A stretch of DNA of 64,000 nucleotides from Aureibaculum flavum. Its GTDB lineage: Bacteria; Bacteroidota; Bacteroidia; Flavobacteriales; Flavobacteriaceae. The notes below the pieces were generated by a model that was not told where the DNA came from, did no database searches, and saw nothing but the letters and a program-made list of their open reading frames with translations. The stretch covers positions 598,091 to 662,090 of the forward strand of contig NZ_JAEHFJ010000002.1 in assembly GCF_016406085.1 (NCBI RefSeq), written 5' to 3'. Positions 18,302 through 29,631 of this stretch are shown piece by piece. Both the position numbers and the translations under genes were made by a program. Each line of letters opens with the position of its first letter. Position 1 is the first letter of the stretch.

Positions 18302-20581
18302 ATGGATAGTCGCAAGAAAAAAAATGAAGCTTTAAAATACCATGCTTTCCCAAAACCCGGAAAAATAGAAGTGGTACCAACAAAAAAATATGCAACACAA
18401 CGTGATTTATCATTAGCCTATTCTCCTGGAGTTGCTGAACCTTGTTTAGCCATTGAAAAAAATCCATCTGACGCTTATAAATATACATCAAAAGGAAATT
18501 TAGTTGCAGTTATCACGAATGGAACTGCTGTTTTGGGATTAGGAAATATTGGCCCCTTAGCCTCTAAACCTGTAATGGAAGGAAAAGGCTTACTTTTTAA
18601 AATTTTTGCAGATATTGATGTATTTGATATAGAAGTTGACGCTACTGATGTAGATAAATTTGTAGAAACTGTCAAAGCTATTGCTCCAACTTTTGGAGGA
18701 ATTAACTTAGAGGACATAAAGGCTCCAGAAGCATTTGAAATAGAAAGAAGATTAAAAGAAGAACTGGATATTCCAGTAATGCATGATGATCAGCATGGAA
18801 CTGCCATTATTTCTGCTGCAGCATTAAAAAATGCCATTGAAATTGCTAAAAAAGACATAACGAAAATACATATTGTTGTTAGTGGAGCAGGTGCTGCTGC
18901 GGTCTCATGTACGAGACTCTATATTAAATTAGGTGCAAATCCTAAAAATATAGTCATGTTAGATAGTAAAGGAGTAATTCGTAAAGATAGAGGAACACTG
19001 ACTACTGAAAAAGCCGAATTTGCTACGGATAGAGACATACACACTCTAGAAGAAGCTATGAATGCAGCCGATGTATTTATCGGCTTGTCTCAACCAGGTA
19101 TTGTAACTCCAGCTATGATTAAATCAATGGCAGATAACCCAATTGTTTTTGCATTAGCTAATCCAATTCCTGAAATTGATTACAATTCAGCAGTAAAAGC
19201 TCGTAAAGACATTATAATGGCAACAGGTAGATCTGATAATCCGAACCAAGTAAATAATGTATTGGGTTTCCCATTTATTTTTAGAGGAGCTTTAGACGTA
19301 CGTGCCACTAAAATTAACGAAGAAATGAAATTGGCTGCAGTACATGCATTAGCTAATTTAGCCAAACACCCAGTTCCTGAGCAAGTAAACATTGTTTATG
19401 ATGAAGTTAGTTTAACTTTTGGTAAAGAATATATAATACCTAAACCTTTTGACCCTAGGTTAATCTATGAAATACCACCTGCAGTTGCCAAAGCGGCGAT
19501 GGAAAGTGGAGTTGCTACGGAACCTATTAAAGACTGGGATAAGTACAGAGACGAATTAATGGAACGCTTAGGTACTGGAAGCAAAGTAATTCGCTTATTA
19601 CACAACAGAGCAAAAAGCAATCCTAAAAAAGTAGTCTTTGCAGAAGCTGATCATTTAGATGTTTTAAAAGCAGCTCAAATTGTATATGATGAAGGTATAG
19701 GTACTCCTATTCTTTTAGGAAGAAAGGAAACCATTTTAGGTCTTAAACGAGAGATTGGTTTTTCAGGTGATGTTGAAATTATTGACCCAAAAACTGATGA
19801 AGAAGTAACGAGAAAAAATAGATTTGCCAAAAGTTATTGGAAAGCAAGACAACGAAATGGCATTAAGCTATTAGATGCTCAAAAATTAATGAGAGAACGA
19901 AATTATTTTGCTGCTATGATGGTAAATGAAGGTGAAGCAGATGCCGTAATTACGGGGTATTCTAGAAATTACTCTTCCGTTGTAAAACCAATATTAGAGT
20001 TAATTGGAATGACAGATGGAGTAACGAGAGTAGCCGCAGCCAATTTAATGTTGACGAAAAGAGGTCCAATATTTTTAGCAGACACTACCATTAATCTAGA
20101 TCCAACTGCTGAGCAATTGGCAAAAATATCCCAGCTAACAGCATCACTAGCTAAAATATTTCATATTAAACCAAATATTGCCATGCTTTCGTATTCAAAT
20201 TTTGGATCATCTGACAACCAAAATGCAACCAAAATAGCAAAGGCAATTGAATACATTCACAAAGAATATCCTAATGTGGTTATCGATGGTGAAATACAAG
20301 CTGACTTTGCCTTAAACCCAGAAATGCTTAAAAAAGAATTTCCATTTTCTAAATTAGTAGACAAAAAAGTAAACGTATTAATTTTTCCAAATTTGGATTC
20401 AGCAAACATTACCTATAAATTAATGAAAGAATTATATAATGCCGAATCTATTGGTCCAATAATGCTAGGTCTTAAAAAACCTGCTCATATTATCCAATTA
20501 GGAGCGAGCGTAGACGAAATGGTAAACATGGCAGCAGTTGCAGTTATTGACGCTCAGGAATGTGAGAAAAGAAAATGCTAA
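18302..20581 (+). CDS. maeB: NADP-dependent malic enzyme with phosphotransacetylase-like domain (MaeB type)
   Basis: Oxidatively decarboxylates malate to pyruvate and supplies NADPH. The N-terminal half (about 1-425) is a malic enzyme: SLAYSPGVAEPC, the NAD(P)-binding VVSGAGAAAVSC and the catalytic segment MHDDQHGTAI. The C-terminal half (about 430-759) is a phosphotransacetylase-like domain (KKVVFAEADHLDVLKAA ...), which in this family is regulatory, sensing acetyl-CoA, rather than catalytic. The length of 759 residues is standard for the two-domain form. A strong terminator follows. Confidence 0.96.
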   Translation: MDSRKKKNEALKYHAFPKPGKIEVVPTKKYATQRDLSLAYSPGVAEPCLAIEKNPSDAYKYTSKGNLVAVITNGTAVLGLGNIGPLASKPVMEGKGLLFKIFADIDVFDIEVDATDVDKFVETVKAIAPTFGGINLEDIKAPEAFEIERRLKEELDIPVMHDDQHGTAIISAAALKNAIEIAKKDITKIHIVVSGAGAAAVSCTRLYIKLGANPKNIVMLDSKGVIRKDRGTLTTEKAEFATDRDIHTLEEAMNAADVFIGLSQPGIVTPAMIKSMADNPIVFALANPIPEIDYNSAVKARKDIIMATGRSDNPNQVNNVLGFPFIFRGALDVRATKINEEMKLAAVHALANLAKHPVPEQVNIVYDEVSLTFGKEYIIPKPFDPRLIYEIPPAVAKAAMESGVATEPIKDWDKYRDELMERLGTGSKVIRLLHNRAKSNPKKVVFAEADHLDVLKAAQIVYDEGIGTPILLGRKETILGLKREIGFSGDVEIIDPKTDEEVTRKNRFAKSYWKARQRNGIKLLDAQKLMRERNYFAAMMVNEGEADAVITGYSRNYSSVVKPILELIGMTDGVTRVAAANLMLTKRGPIFLADTTINLDPTAEQLAKISQLTASLAKIFHIKPNIAMLSYSNFGSSDNQNATKIAKAIEYIHKEYPNVVIDGEIQADFALNPEMLKKEFPFSKLVDKKVNVLIFPNLDSANITYKLMKELYNAESIGPIMLGLKKPAHIIQLGASVDEMVNMAAVAVIDAQECEKRKC

Positions 20582-20623
20582 TTGATTAAAAACAAAAGCA
20601 AATCTTTAAAATACAAATAGTAA

Positions 20624-20660
20624 AAAGACTGATTTCTATAAATGAAATCAGTCTTTTTTT
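20624..20660 (+). terminator. Rho-independent terminator of maeB
   Basis: Arms AAAGACTGATTTC (20624-20636) and GAAATCAGTCTTT (20644-20656) pair perfectly around a 7-base loop, followed by a T-run. Confidence 0.9.
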
Positions 20661-20839
20661 TACATGAGGATCATTATTAATAAAAATTCCAGGCAACCTT
20701 GCCTCAATCAATCTTAAAACCTAAAATTCTAATATTATTAAACGTTAAACTCTCAATCGTTTCAACAAATTTTTCGTCATTCGAAATTTAAAAACTACAT
20801 TTACGGATTGAATTATGAACGCTAACTACTTAATCTAAA

Positions 20840-21421
20840 ATGATTACTCATCTTAATGGAAAATTAGTAGAAAAGAATCCCACTTATGTTATTATTGAAT
20901 GTAATGGTGTTGGTTATTTTCTAAACATTTCTTTAAACACTTACTCCAAAATTCCCGATGCGGAAGCCTTAAAACTATATACCTATTTATATATAAAAGA
21001 AGATTCTCATACGCTATTTGGTTTTGCTGATAAAGTTGAACGTGAAATATTTAAATTGCTTATTTCTGTTTCTGGTGTTGGACCAAGTATTGGTAGAACC
21101 ATGCTCTCTTCAATGACTCCAGAACAAATACAGCACGCCATTGCTTCTGAAGATGTTGCCACCATTCAATCCGTAAAAGGAATAGGTGCTAAAACGGCAC
21201 AACGTGTAATCATAGATTTACGCGATAAAATTGTTAAAACTTACGAAATTTCAGAAGATTCTGCATTCAGCCACAATACTATTAGAGATGAAGCGTTATC
21301 TGCTTTAGAAGTACTCGGGTTTTCGCGAAAACAAGTGGAAAAAATAGTACAAAAAATAATTCAAGAAGCCCCTAACACCTCTCTTGAAAATATCATTAAG
21401 CAAGCGTTAAAAATCTTGTAA
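20840..21421 (+). CDS. ruvA: Holliday junction DNA-binding protein RuvA
   Basis: Binds four-way junctions as a tetramer and recruits RuvB. It has 193 residues. Domain I is an OB fold (MITHLNGKLVEKNPTYVIIECNGVG begins it). Domain II has two helix-hairpin-helix motifs (LLISVSGVGPSIGRTML and SVKGIGAKTAQRVIIDL). Domain III, which contacts RuvB, is at about 145-193. The stop at 21421 lies only 4 bases before the sprA start, a pairing seen in other Flavobacteria. Confidence 0.97.
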   Translation: MITHLNGKLVEKNPTYVIIECNGVGYFLNISLNTYSKIPDAEALKLYTYLYIKEDSHTLFGFADKVEREIFKLLISVSGVGPSIGRTMLSSMTPEQIQHAIASEDVATIQSVKGIGAKTAQRVIIDLRDKIVKTYEISEDSAFSHNTIRDEALSALEVLGFSRKQVEKIVQKIIQEAPNTSLENIIKQALKIL

Positions 21422-21425
21422 AACT

Positions 21426-24400
21426 TTGAAAATCAACTTAAAAAAGACATATAGTCTATTTTTATTATTATTGTTCTTTGCATCAACCCCCATTTTTGCA
21501 CAAAGACCCCCTTCTGCCCCAAACCCAAAAGACACAACTAAAGTAATCGCCTCAAAACCAGTCACTAAAACTGTTGAGAGTGTAAATAGAGATACTTTAC
21601 CTGATTTGCCATACAACTTTAAGCGTGATCAGAAAGGTAGTCTTTTCCTTGATAACTTATCAGAATACGAAATTCTTTATGACGCCGAATCAAAACAATA
21701 TATTTTTGTAAAAAAAGTTGGTGATTATTATGTAAAGCACCCATCATACATGACTGAAGATGAGTACAAAGAGTACCGTCTAAAGAAAGATATGATAGAT
21801 TACTTTAAAGAAAAAGTAAGTGCAGTAAGTGGTCGAAATAAGGATAGTGATGCTCAAAAGAACTTAATGCCAAGGTATTATGTAAAATCAGATCTTTTTG
21901 AAAATATTTTTGGTGGAAATACTATCGAAGTAAACCCACAGGGTTCTGTCTTGGTTAAAATGGGTGTTTTATTTCAAAAAGTTGAAAACCCTCAATTGTC
22001 TGAACGCAATCGTCAAAGCACAACGTTCGATTTTGATGCAGAAATTAATGCAAGTCTAAATGCAAAAGTAGGAAATCGACTTCGTGTAAATGCGGCTTTT
22101 GATACGCAATCAACATTTAACTTTCAAAATCAAATAAAACTAGAATATACACCTACTGAAGACGATATAATTCAAAAAATTGAAGTTGGTAATATTAGTA
22201 TGCCTATTCAGAATTCATTAGTAAGTGGTGCACAAAATCTTTTTGGTTTTAAGACTCAGTTACAATTTGGTAAAACAATGGTAACAGGCGTCTTCTCGCA
22301 ACAAAAATCACAAACTACCTCGGTTGCAGCTGAAGGTGGTGCTACCATTTCTGAGTTTGAAATGAGTGCTAGTAATTATGATGATAACCGACATTTCTTT
22401 CTATCGCAACGCTTCCGTGACGACTTCAATAATGCTATGGCTAGAGTACCGTTAATAAGTAGCTCAAAACAAGTTACGCAAATTGAAGTTTGGGTTACCA
22501 ACAAAAATAACACCACTGAAGATGTTCGCAGTATAGTTGCCTTAGCCGATTTGGGTGAAAATGACCCTACAAATATTCACTCTAGTTTAGTAAGTGCTGC
22601 GGCTGGTAAAAAAGACCCTTCCAATGATGCCAACAGTATTATTAATTTTTTAACACCTAATGGAGGTATTAGAGATATTTCAACTGTAAGTTCTACTCTA
22701 GCCGGCTATCAACAAGGTACCGATTATACCATTTTAGAAAATGCTAGAAAGTTAGTTCTCGGAATAGATTTCACATTAGATCCGCAACTCGGATATATTA
22801 CGTTAAACAGAAGATTGGCAGATAGTGAAATATTAGCTGTAGCTTTTGAATATTCAGACAGTAACATAGCAGGTGAAAATGTTTTCCGTGTTGGTGAACT
22901 CTCTACCGATGGTGTTACTGCTCCAGCCAATTTAGTGGTAAAATTATTACGTAGTGAGATTGTGAATACCACAATACCGATGTGGGATTTAATGATGAAA
23001 AATGTTTATGCATTACCAGGGGCATATCAATTAAACGCAGACGGATTTAGACTTGAATTAATGTATCAAGATGATGAAGAAGGTGTTCCTTTAAATATAT
23101 TGCAGCACGCAACTACTCCAGGTGTAAATGATAAAACATTGCTAAACTTAACAAGACTTGACCGTTTAGATCAATCAAATGACCCAGTTCCTAATGGTGA
23201 TGGTTTATTTGATTTTATTGAAAGTCTAACTATAAATTCTCAAGATGGGTATGTTATATTTCCAACTGTAGAACCTTTTGGAAACAGTAATACCTCTAAC
23301 GCTAACAACCCTGGCGAGTTAGGCGAAATATTAACTGACGCTGCCGACAACCAATATGTGTTTACAGAATTGTATGACAGAACAAAATCACAAGCACAAA
23401 ACGATTTTCAATACAAAGATAAATATGTAATTAAAGGTTATTTTAAAACAGAAAATGATAGAGGGATTCCTTTAGGAGCCTTTAACGTAACAAAAGGTTC
23501 AGTTACGGTTACTTCAGGCGGAAGAGAATTGCTAGAAGGTGTTGATTATGTGGTGGACTACATTTCTGGTTCTGTTCAGATTATTAATCCAAATTTGACA
23601 GCATCTAATGCTCCAATTAATGTATCTGTAGAAAATAATAACGGATTTAATCAACAACAACGTAGTTATCTAGGTGTTGACATACAACATGTTTTTTCAG
23701 AAAATTTTGCAATAGGTGGTACGCTGATTAATATGAGCGAAAGACCATATGGTAAAATGCAATTTGGCCAAGAATCGGTAAACAATACACTTGCTGGATT
23801 CAACTTGAGCTACCAAACCGAAGTCCCTCAATTTACAAAGTGGGTAAATAAACTACCCAATATTGATACGGATGTAACTTCAAATTTTTCTATTCGTGCA
23901 GATGCTGCTTATTTAATGCCAGGTACCGCTACAAATAAAAATGGGGGGATTGAAGGCGAAAACGCATCCTATATAGATGACTTTGAAGCTTCACAAATCC
24001 CATTAGATATTAGTTCTTACAGACAGTGGTTTTTAGCCAGTGTACCTCAGAATCAGAACACGCCTGATTTGCAGTTTTATAATGATGCTGATACAGACCA
24101 ATTAAAATATGGTAAAAAAAGATCACAACTATCATGGTACACCATTGATAGATTGTTTTATGGCAATTCATTAAAACCGAGTAACATTGACGAATCCGAG
24201 CTATCAAGAGCAGAAGTTCGTCAAGTAGGCTATAATGAACTATTCCCTGAGTTAGACTTAGACATTACACAATCAAATATTGTAAATACATTAGATTTAG
24301 CGTATTTCCCTGAAGAGCGTGGTTCTTATAATTTCGATACTCAAAATGTACTCAACGGAAAATTTACAGATCCTGAGAACCGTTGGGCAGGTATTATGCG

Positions 24401-27400
24401 TTCCTTAAACACTACAGATTTCCAACAAGCCAATGTAGAATATATTCAATTTTGGTTAATGGATCCTTACGAAAATTATTCCATAAAGCCTGAAGAAGGA
24501 GGACCTTCAAATGTAAATGCAGGTGACTTTGGTGGAGAGCTGTATTTCAATTTAGGTAATATATCTGAAGATATTTTAACAGATAACCGCAGAATGTATG
24601 AAAACGGTTTACCTGAAGATGGCGTTAAAATTGCGAAACCTAATATCGGAGCTAATGTTGACGAAACTGCTTGGTCAGATATTCCTGTAAAACAATCATT
24701 GATCTATGCTTTTACAGAAAAAGATAACGAAAGACCTAATCAAGATTTAGGTTTAGATGGATTAAAGGACGATGAAGAAGCAACTCGTTTTGGAACACAA
24801 TTTGGCCCTGATCCTGCTAATGATAACTATAACTTTTTTAGAGGTAGTGATTTAGATGCTTCAGATGCATCCATAATAACGCGTTATAGAAATTTCAATA
24901 AAACACAAGGCAACTCACCTACTATTAATAACTCGACAGAATCATACCCAACAGCCGCAAGTTCTTTTCCTGATATTGAAGACATTAATAAAGATCAGAC
25001 CATGAGTACGGTTGAAGGCTATTTTCAATACAAGGTAAATATAGATCCATCTAACTTTATAGTTGGTCAAAATAATATTGTAGATGAAAAAATTGTAGCA
25101 GTTACTTTAGCTGATGGTACACAACAACAAACAAAGTGGTATCAGTTTAGAATCCCAATAACTACACCAGACGAAACTGTAGGTAATATTTCAGATTTTA
25201 ATTCCATCCGCTTTATGAGGATGTTCTTAACTAAATTTAAAGTGCCTGTTGTACTGCGTTTTGGTGAGTTAGAATTGGTTCGAGGTGACTGGAGAAGGTA
25301 TACAAAAACATTAGATGACAACATAAACCCTCCACAAGAATTAACTGAAGCTGAAAACAGAAACTTTGAAGTAGGTGTAGTCAATGTTCAAGAAAACGAA
25401 GGTAAAACACCTATCCCATATGTATTACCTCCAGGATTAGAACGCGAACGTTTACAAGGTACTACAACCTTGCAAGAACAAAATGAACAGTCATTATTAG
25501 TTAGAGTAAATGACTTATTACCAGGTGAAACAAGAGCTGTTTATAAAAACACGCAGTTTGATATGCGAATGTTTAATACCTTAAAAATGTTTGTACATGC
25601 CGAAGCTATAGCTGGGCAATTAGGACTTAATGATGATGACGTTGTTGCTATAATAAGAATGGGTAGCGATACCGATGACAACTATTATCAATATGAAATC
25701 CCTTTAAAAATAACACCTTTTGGTGCTAGTTTTGATGAAGAAATTTGGCCAGAAGAAAATGAAATCATAGCTGACTTAAAAGCGTTTGGACAATTAAAAA
25801 TTGAGAGAGTATCAACGTCTACATCAGTAACGGATGTATACCCTAGTGAAACTGCGGAACCTGATGCTAGGTTACGTATGAAAGGAAATCCGAATTTAGG
25901 AAATATAAAAACCATAATGATAGGTCTAAAAAACAGATCTAACATGTCTAAAAGTGCAGAATTGTGGTTTAATGAATTACGGGTTACTGATTATGATAAT
26001 GAGGGCGGTTGGGCAGCTGTAGTAAATGCGGATGCCAATTTTGCAGATTTTGCAGACTTTTCGGTTTCAGGTAGAGCCAACTCTCAAGGTTTTGGTTCGC
26101 TCGAACAAACAGTTAATGAACGAAGTCAAGAAAATTCTAAACAATATGACGTTATCAGTAATATTAATGTAGGCCAATTATTACCTAAATCTGCAGGAAT
26201 TAAAATTCCATTAAACGTGAGTTATGGTGAAGAATTTGCAGATCCAAAATGGAATCAGAAATATCAAGATGTTCGCTTCAGTAAAAATGATGCCGAAGCT
26301 GAAAGTTCAAGAGATTATACCAAACGAAGAAGTTTAAATCTTATTAACGTAAGAAAAGAACGCACAAATCCTGAAAAGAAAACTCGTTTTTATGATGTTG
26401 AAAATTTATCCGTTTCATATGCATATAATGATACCTACCATAAAGATTATGTAGTAGAAAAATTCTTAGATCAAAATGTGAGAGCTGCGGCTAATTATAA
26501 TTATGCATTTAAGCCAATAGAATTTGAACCTTTTAAAAATTCACAATATTTAGAAAAAAATAGCCTTTTCAAATTTGTAAAAGATTTTAATCTAAATCCG
26601 TTACCAACTTCAATATCGGTAAATTCAAACATTATAAGAAGCTATAATCAACAAGCTTCAAGAGCTCTAGTATCTGGATTTGACCCCATAGAGTTTACAC
26701 AACGGAGATTTCTATTTGATTGGGACTATAATATTGCTTATGACCTTACTAAATCATTACAATTTAGCTTTAGAGCAGCCACAAGTTACATTAATGATTT
26801 AAAAGATGAAGACACACAGGAGGTGCTTACTGACCGTTTATTCGATAATTTCTTCAGTATTGGCAGGCCTAATCAATACCATCAAACTTTAGATGCTACT
26901 TATAAAATACCGCTAAGTAAAATATCTTGGTTCGATTTTTTAAACGGAACCTATAGCTATACCGCTGATTTTGATTGGCAAGCCTCTGCACAAGAATATG
27001 TAGATGAAATAGGGAATACGGTTCAAAATGCCAATACACATACTTTTTCTGCAGATTTAGACATGACCAAGTTATATAAAAGAACAGGTCTATTAGATTT
27101 AGCTAAGAAAAAAACCAAGAGACCTAAAAGAGTTAAAAACTCTAAAAAACACGATTCGACCACAAAGAAAATAGCTGCTCCAAGAACAAGAAGAAAGGTG
27201 ATCAACACTAAAAACAAAACTGGAGGACAAAAAGCTCTTCAAGGACTTGTAGATGTGGTTACTTCTGTTAAGAAAATAAGAATTGCATATTCAGAACAAA
27301 ATGGTACCGTTTTACCTGGCTATACACCTGAAATAGGTTTTCTTGGAAGAGATAGATATAATGGTAGCCTCGCTCCTACTTTTGGTTTTGTATTTGGTAG

Positions 27401-28592
27401 CCAAAGTGACATAAAAGACTTAGCTGCGGCTAACGCATGGTTAGTATCAAGAGACACTTCAACTGCTGGCGGCCGTGTAGCTGACCCTTATTACAGTAAA
27501 ACATTTACCAATACACACTTAAGCAAACTAGATATTAACGCTGATGTTAGGCCTTTTAAAGATTTTAATATAGAACTATCCGCAAATAAAATTTATACAA
27601 GTAACAAATCGCAACAAATAGATGTTATAAATGGCGAACTAACAGATCAACCTTTTAATGAAGTTGGAAATTTTAGTATCAGTCATTTTATGTTAGGTAA
27701 AGCTTTTGATGGTGATGGCGATGCTACTTTCGATGAATTCAAAGCAAATAGAGCCATCATTCAACAAAGATTAGCACAGCAATCTGGTGCAAATGTTGCA
27801 GGCTTTGGCGAAAACAGTCAACAAGTTTTGATTCCTGCTTTCTTAGCTACCTATTCCGGCCGAGATGCTAGTAAGGTAAAACTAAGTGCTTTTAGAGATA
27901 TTCCTATTCCCAATTGGAGATTAAGCTATAAGGGATTCATGAAATTCAAATGGTTTAAAAAGCATTTCAGAAGTTTTATTGTTGAGCATGAATACAATTC
28001 AAGTTATCAAGTTATAGGGTTTAATAACAATCTTTTGCGTAGTGAGACGAACAAGTATTCAGAACTTGATGATAATGGAAACTATAGACCTGAAAAAATA
28101 TTTTCTGGTATAAACTTAGTTGAAGAGTTCAATCCATTAATAAAAGTGGATATGCGTATGAAAAACTCTTTCTCAGTTAGAGCAGAACTAAAACAAGACA
28201 AAACATTGAACTTAAACGTTAGTAACAATACCATCACTGAGATAAGAGGAAAAGAATATGTCTTAGGATTGGGTTACCGTTTAAAAGATGTGAAATTAAA
28301 AATGAGAACAGGTAATTCAATTACTAGTTTTAAAGGTGATATAACCTTGTCTGGAGATGTTAGCATCCGTAATAATTCTACTACTATTCGTTCTATTGAT
28401 GTTTTAAACAATCAAGTAACAGGTGGGCAACGTTTACTTTCATTTAAATTTAAGGCTGATTATGCGTTAAACAAGAACTTATTGGCCTCTTTTTATTATG
28501 ATCAGAATAGTTCACGCTTTTTAATTTCAACCACTTTCCCAAGAAAATCAGTTAGTGCTGGTATACAAATTCGTTACACTATTGGTAACTAA
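21426..28592 (+). CDS. sprA: Type IX secretion translocon protein SprA
   Basis: Giant outer-membrane barrel that forms the protein-conducting channel of the T9SS; also needed for gliding. It has 2388 residues. The signal peptide (LLLLFFASTPIFAQ) is followed by long beta-strand-rich sequence with family segments such as NTIEVNPQGSVLVKMG and NGGIEGENASYIDDFEASQ; the C-terminus ends in an aromatic-rich barrel strand (SAGIQIRYTIGN). The start is TTG at 21426, 4 bases after the ruvA stop, so translation is probably coupled. A basic, low-complexity stretch (about 1890-1935, many Lys/Arg) interrupts the C-terminal third. The gene is intact with no frameshift. Confidence 0.97.
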   Translation: MKINLKKTYSLFLLLLFFASTPIFAQRPPSAPNPKDTTKVIASKPVTKTVESVNRDTLPDLPYNFKRDQKGSLFLDNLSEYEILYDAESKQYIFVKKVGDYYVKHPSYMTEDEYKEYRLKKDMIDYFKEKVSAVSGRNKDSDAQKNLMPRYYVKSDLFENIFGGNTIEVNPQGSVLVKMGVLFQKVENPQLSERNRQSTTFDFDAEINASLNAKVGNRLRVNAAFDTQSTFNFQNQIKLEYTPTEDDIIQKIEVGNISMPIQNSLVSGAQNLFGFKTQLQFGKTMVTGVFSQQKSQTTSVAAEGGATISEFEMSASNYDDNRHFFLSQRFRDDFNNAMARVPLISSSKQVTQIEVWVTNKNNTTEDVRSIVALADLGENDPTNIHSSLVSAAAGKKDPSNDANSIINFLTPNGGIRDISTVSSTLAGYQQGTDYTILENARKLVLGIDFTLDPQLGYITLNRRLADSEILAVAFEYSDSNIAGENVFRVGELSTDGVTAPANLVVKLLRSEIVNTTIPMWDLMMKNVYALPGAYQLNADGFRLELMYQDDEEGVPLNILQHATTPGVNDKTLLNLTRLDRLDQSNDPVPNGDGLFDFIESLTINSQDGYVIFPTVEPFGNSNTSNANNPGELGEILTDAADNQYVFTELYDRTKSQAQNDFQYKDKYVIKGYFKTENDRGIPLGAFNVTKGSVTVTSGGRELLEGVDYVVDYISGSVQIINPNLTASNAPINVSVENNNGFNQQQRSYLGVDIQHVFSENFAIGGTLINMSERPYGKMQFGQESVNNTLAGFNLSYQTEVPQFTKWVNKLPNIDTDVTSNFSIRADAAYLMPGTATNKNGGIEGENASYIDDFEASQIPLDISSYRQWFLASVPQNQNTPDLQFYNDADTDQLKYGKKRSQLSWYTIDRLFYGNSLKPSNIDESELSRAEVRQVGYNELFPELDLDITQSNIVNTLDLAYFPEERGSYNFDTQNVLNGKFTDPENRWAGIMRSLNTTDFQQANVEYIQFWLMDPYENYSIKPEEGGPSNVNAGDFGGELYFNLGNISEDILTDNRRMYENGLPEDGVKIAKPNIGANVDETAWSDIPVKQSLIYAFTEKDNERPNQDLGLDGLKDDEEATRFGTQFGPDPANDNYNFFRGSDLDASDASIITRYRNFNKTQGNSPTINNSTESYPTAASSFPDIEDINKDQTMSTVEGYFQYKVNIDPSNFIVGQNNIVDEKIVAVTLADGTQQQTKWYQFRIPITTPDETVGNISDFNSIRFMRMFLTKFKVPVVLRFGELELVRGDWRRYTKTLDDNINPPQELTEAENRNFEVGVVNVQENEGKTPIPYVLPPGLERERLQGTTTLQEQNEQSLLVRVNDLLPGETRAVYKNTQFDMRMFNTLKMFVHAEAIAGQLGLNDDDVVAIIRMGSDTDDNYYQYEIPLKITPFGASFDEEIWPEENEIIADLKAFGQLKIERVSTSTSVTDVYPSETAEPDARLRMKGNPNLGNIKTIMIGLKNRSNMSKSAELWFNELRVTDYDNEGGWAAVVNADANFADFADFSVSGRANSQGFGSLEQTVNERSQENSKQYDVISNINVGQLLPKSAGIKIPLNVSYGEEFADPKWNQKYQDVRFSKNDAEAESSRDYTKRRSLNLINVRKERTNPEKKTRFYDVENLSVSYAYNDTYHKDYVVEKFLDQNVRAAANYNYAFKPIEFEPFKNSQYLEKNSLFKFVKDFNLNPLPTSISVNSNIIRSYNQQASRALVSGFDPIEFTQRRFLFDWDYNIAYDLTKSLQFSFRAATSYINDLKDEDTQEVLTDRLFDNFFSIGRPNQYHQTLDATYKIPLSKISWFDFLNGTYSYTADFDWQASAQEYVDEIGNTVQNANTHTFSADLDMTKLYKRTGLLDLAKKKTKRPKRVKNSKKHDSTTKKIAAPRTRRKVINTKNKTGGQKALQGLVDVVTSVKKIRIAYSEQNGTVLPGYTPEIGFLGRDRYNGSLAPTFGFVFGSQSDIKDLAAANAWLVSRDTSTAGGRVADPYYSKTFTNTHLSKLDINADVRPFKDFNIELSANKIYTSNKSQQIDVINGELTDQPFNEVGNFSISHFMLGKAFDGDGDATFDEFKANRAIIQQRLAQQSGANVAGFGENSQQVLIPAFLATYSGRDASKVKLSAFRDIPIPNWRLSYKGFMKFKWFKKHFRSFIVEHEYNSSYQVIGFNNNLLRSETNKYSELDDNGNYRPEKIFSGINLVEEFNPLIKVDMRMKNSFSVRAELKQDKTLNLNVSNNTITEIRGKEYVLGLGYRLKDVKLKMRTGNSITSFKGDITLSGDVSIRNNSTTIRSIDVLNNQVTGGQRLLSFKFKADYALNKNLLASFYYDQNSSRFLISTTFPRKSVSAGIQIRYTIGN

Positions 28593-28814
28593 CAACAAGA
28601 AGAAACTTAATTAATAGGTATAAAAAAGAAAGAACACCAATTAATCATCAAGCACTTTCCATTTTACATCATCTTCTTATTATCGTTATTCAATATAAAT
28701 AATTATGGAATTTATCAGCTCTAATAAGATTAAATATTTAATGCCAAAAACATAATAAATATTTTAGGTATAATTTTAGTAAACAAATGATTTTAGGATA
28801 CCCTATTTATTTAC

Positions 28815-28822
28815 TAACTTTG
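28815..28822 (+). promoter_or_regulatory. -7 box of gcvH
   Basis: TAACTTTG is an exact TAnnTTTG match, 22 bases upstream of the gcvH ATG. The -33 position holds only a T-rich sequence. Confidence 0.55.
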
Positions 28823-28844
28823 TTTTCTAATTAATATATATTAT

Positions 28845-29225
28845 ATGAATATTCCTGCAGAATTAAAATACACTAAAGACCACGAGTGGGTTAAAATTGA
28901 TGGTGACATTGCTACCGTTGGTATAACTGATTTCGCACAAAGCGAGTTAGGCGACATCGTTTATGTTGATGTTGACACACTAGACGAAACTGTTGATAAG
29001 GACGAAGTTTTTGGTTCTGTTGAGGCTGTAAAAACGGTATCAGATTTGTTTATGCCTTTGTCTGGTGAAGTAATTGAATTTAATGAAGACTTAGAAGACA
29101 GCCCTGAAAGTGTAAATTCAGATCCATATGGAGATGGATGGATGATTAAACTTAAAATTAGCGATTCTTCGCAGATTGATAATTTATTAGATGCTGAAGC
29201 ATATAAAGCAGTTATTGGAGCGTAA
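28845..29225 (+). CDS. gcvH: Glycine cleavage system H protein
   Basis: Lipoyl carrier that shuttles the methylamine group between the P, T and L proteins of glycine cleavage. It has 126 residues, the usual length. The lipoylated lysine is K63 in [11 protein letters not shown]. The conserved opening is KYTKDHEWV. The other gcv genes are not in the window. A VanZ-like gene overlaps its 3' end. Confidence 0.97.
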   Translation: MNIPAELKYTKDHEWVKIDGDIATVGITDFAQSELGDIVYVDVDTLDETVDKDEVFGSVEAVKTVSDLFMPLSGEVIEFNEDLEDSPESVNSDPYGDGWMIKLKISDSSQIDNLLDAEAYKAVIGA

Positions 29226-29574
29226 CGCCTTAATCGTTGCCATTTTTATAACCCTTCTAGTTACCCTTCTAAGTCTAATATCTTTAAAAGGGGTAGCTAA
29301 GATAAATGTCAGTAATTCTGACAAGTACGGTCACTTTATAGCCTACTTTACTTTAGGAGTAAGTTGGCTTTATGCCTTTAGGTCACGATTTAAGAGATGG
29401 CTTCATATTGTTGCATTACTTATTATTTTCGGCATGGTTCTTGAAGTACTTCAGGGAACTTTAACCACATATCGAACTGCTGATTGGCATGACGAAGTTG
29501 CAAACGCTTCAGGTGTTATTTTAGCATATTTAGTGTCTTACTTGTGGTTTATAAAACGAGAGAATTTAAAATAA
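29191..29574 (+). CDS. VanZ-like membrane protein
   Basis: A 127-residue membrane protein with about four helices. It shows the VanZ-type signature: [14 protein letters not shown] near residues 43-56 and [24 protein letters not shown] later. The family is broad and its function in Flavobacteria is not known. ATG 29191 overlaps gcvH by 35 bases; TTG at 29215 (giving [11 protein letters not shown]) would shorten the overlap and is equally possible. It is probably co-transcribed with gcvH. Confidence 0.82.
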   Translation: MLKHIKQLLERNALIVAIFITLLVTLLSLISLKGVAKINVSNSDKYGHFIAYFTLGVSWLYAFRSRFKRWLHIVALLIIFGMVLEVLQGTLTTYRTADWHDEVANASGVILAYLVSYLWFIKRENLK

Positions 29575-29631
29575 TTCTTGTATAAGTAAATTTATTTATT
29601 AAATTAGCAAAGAAATTAACACTATCTATCC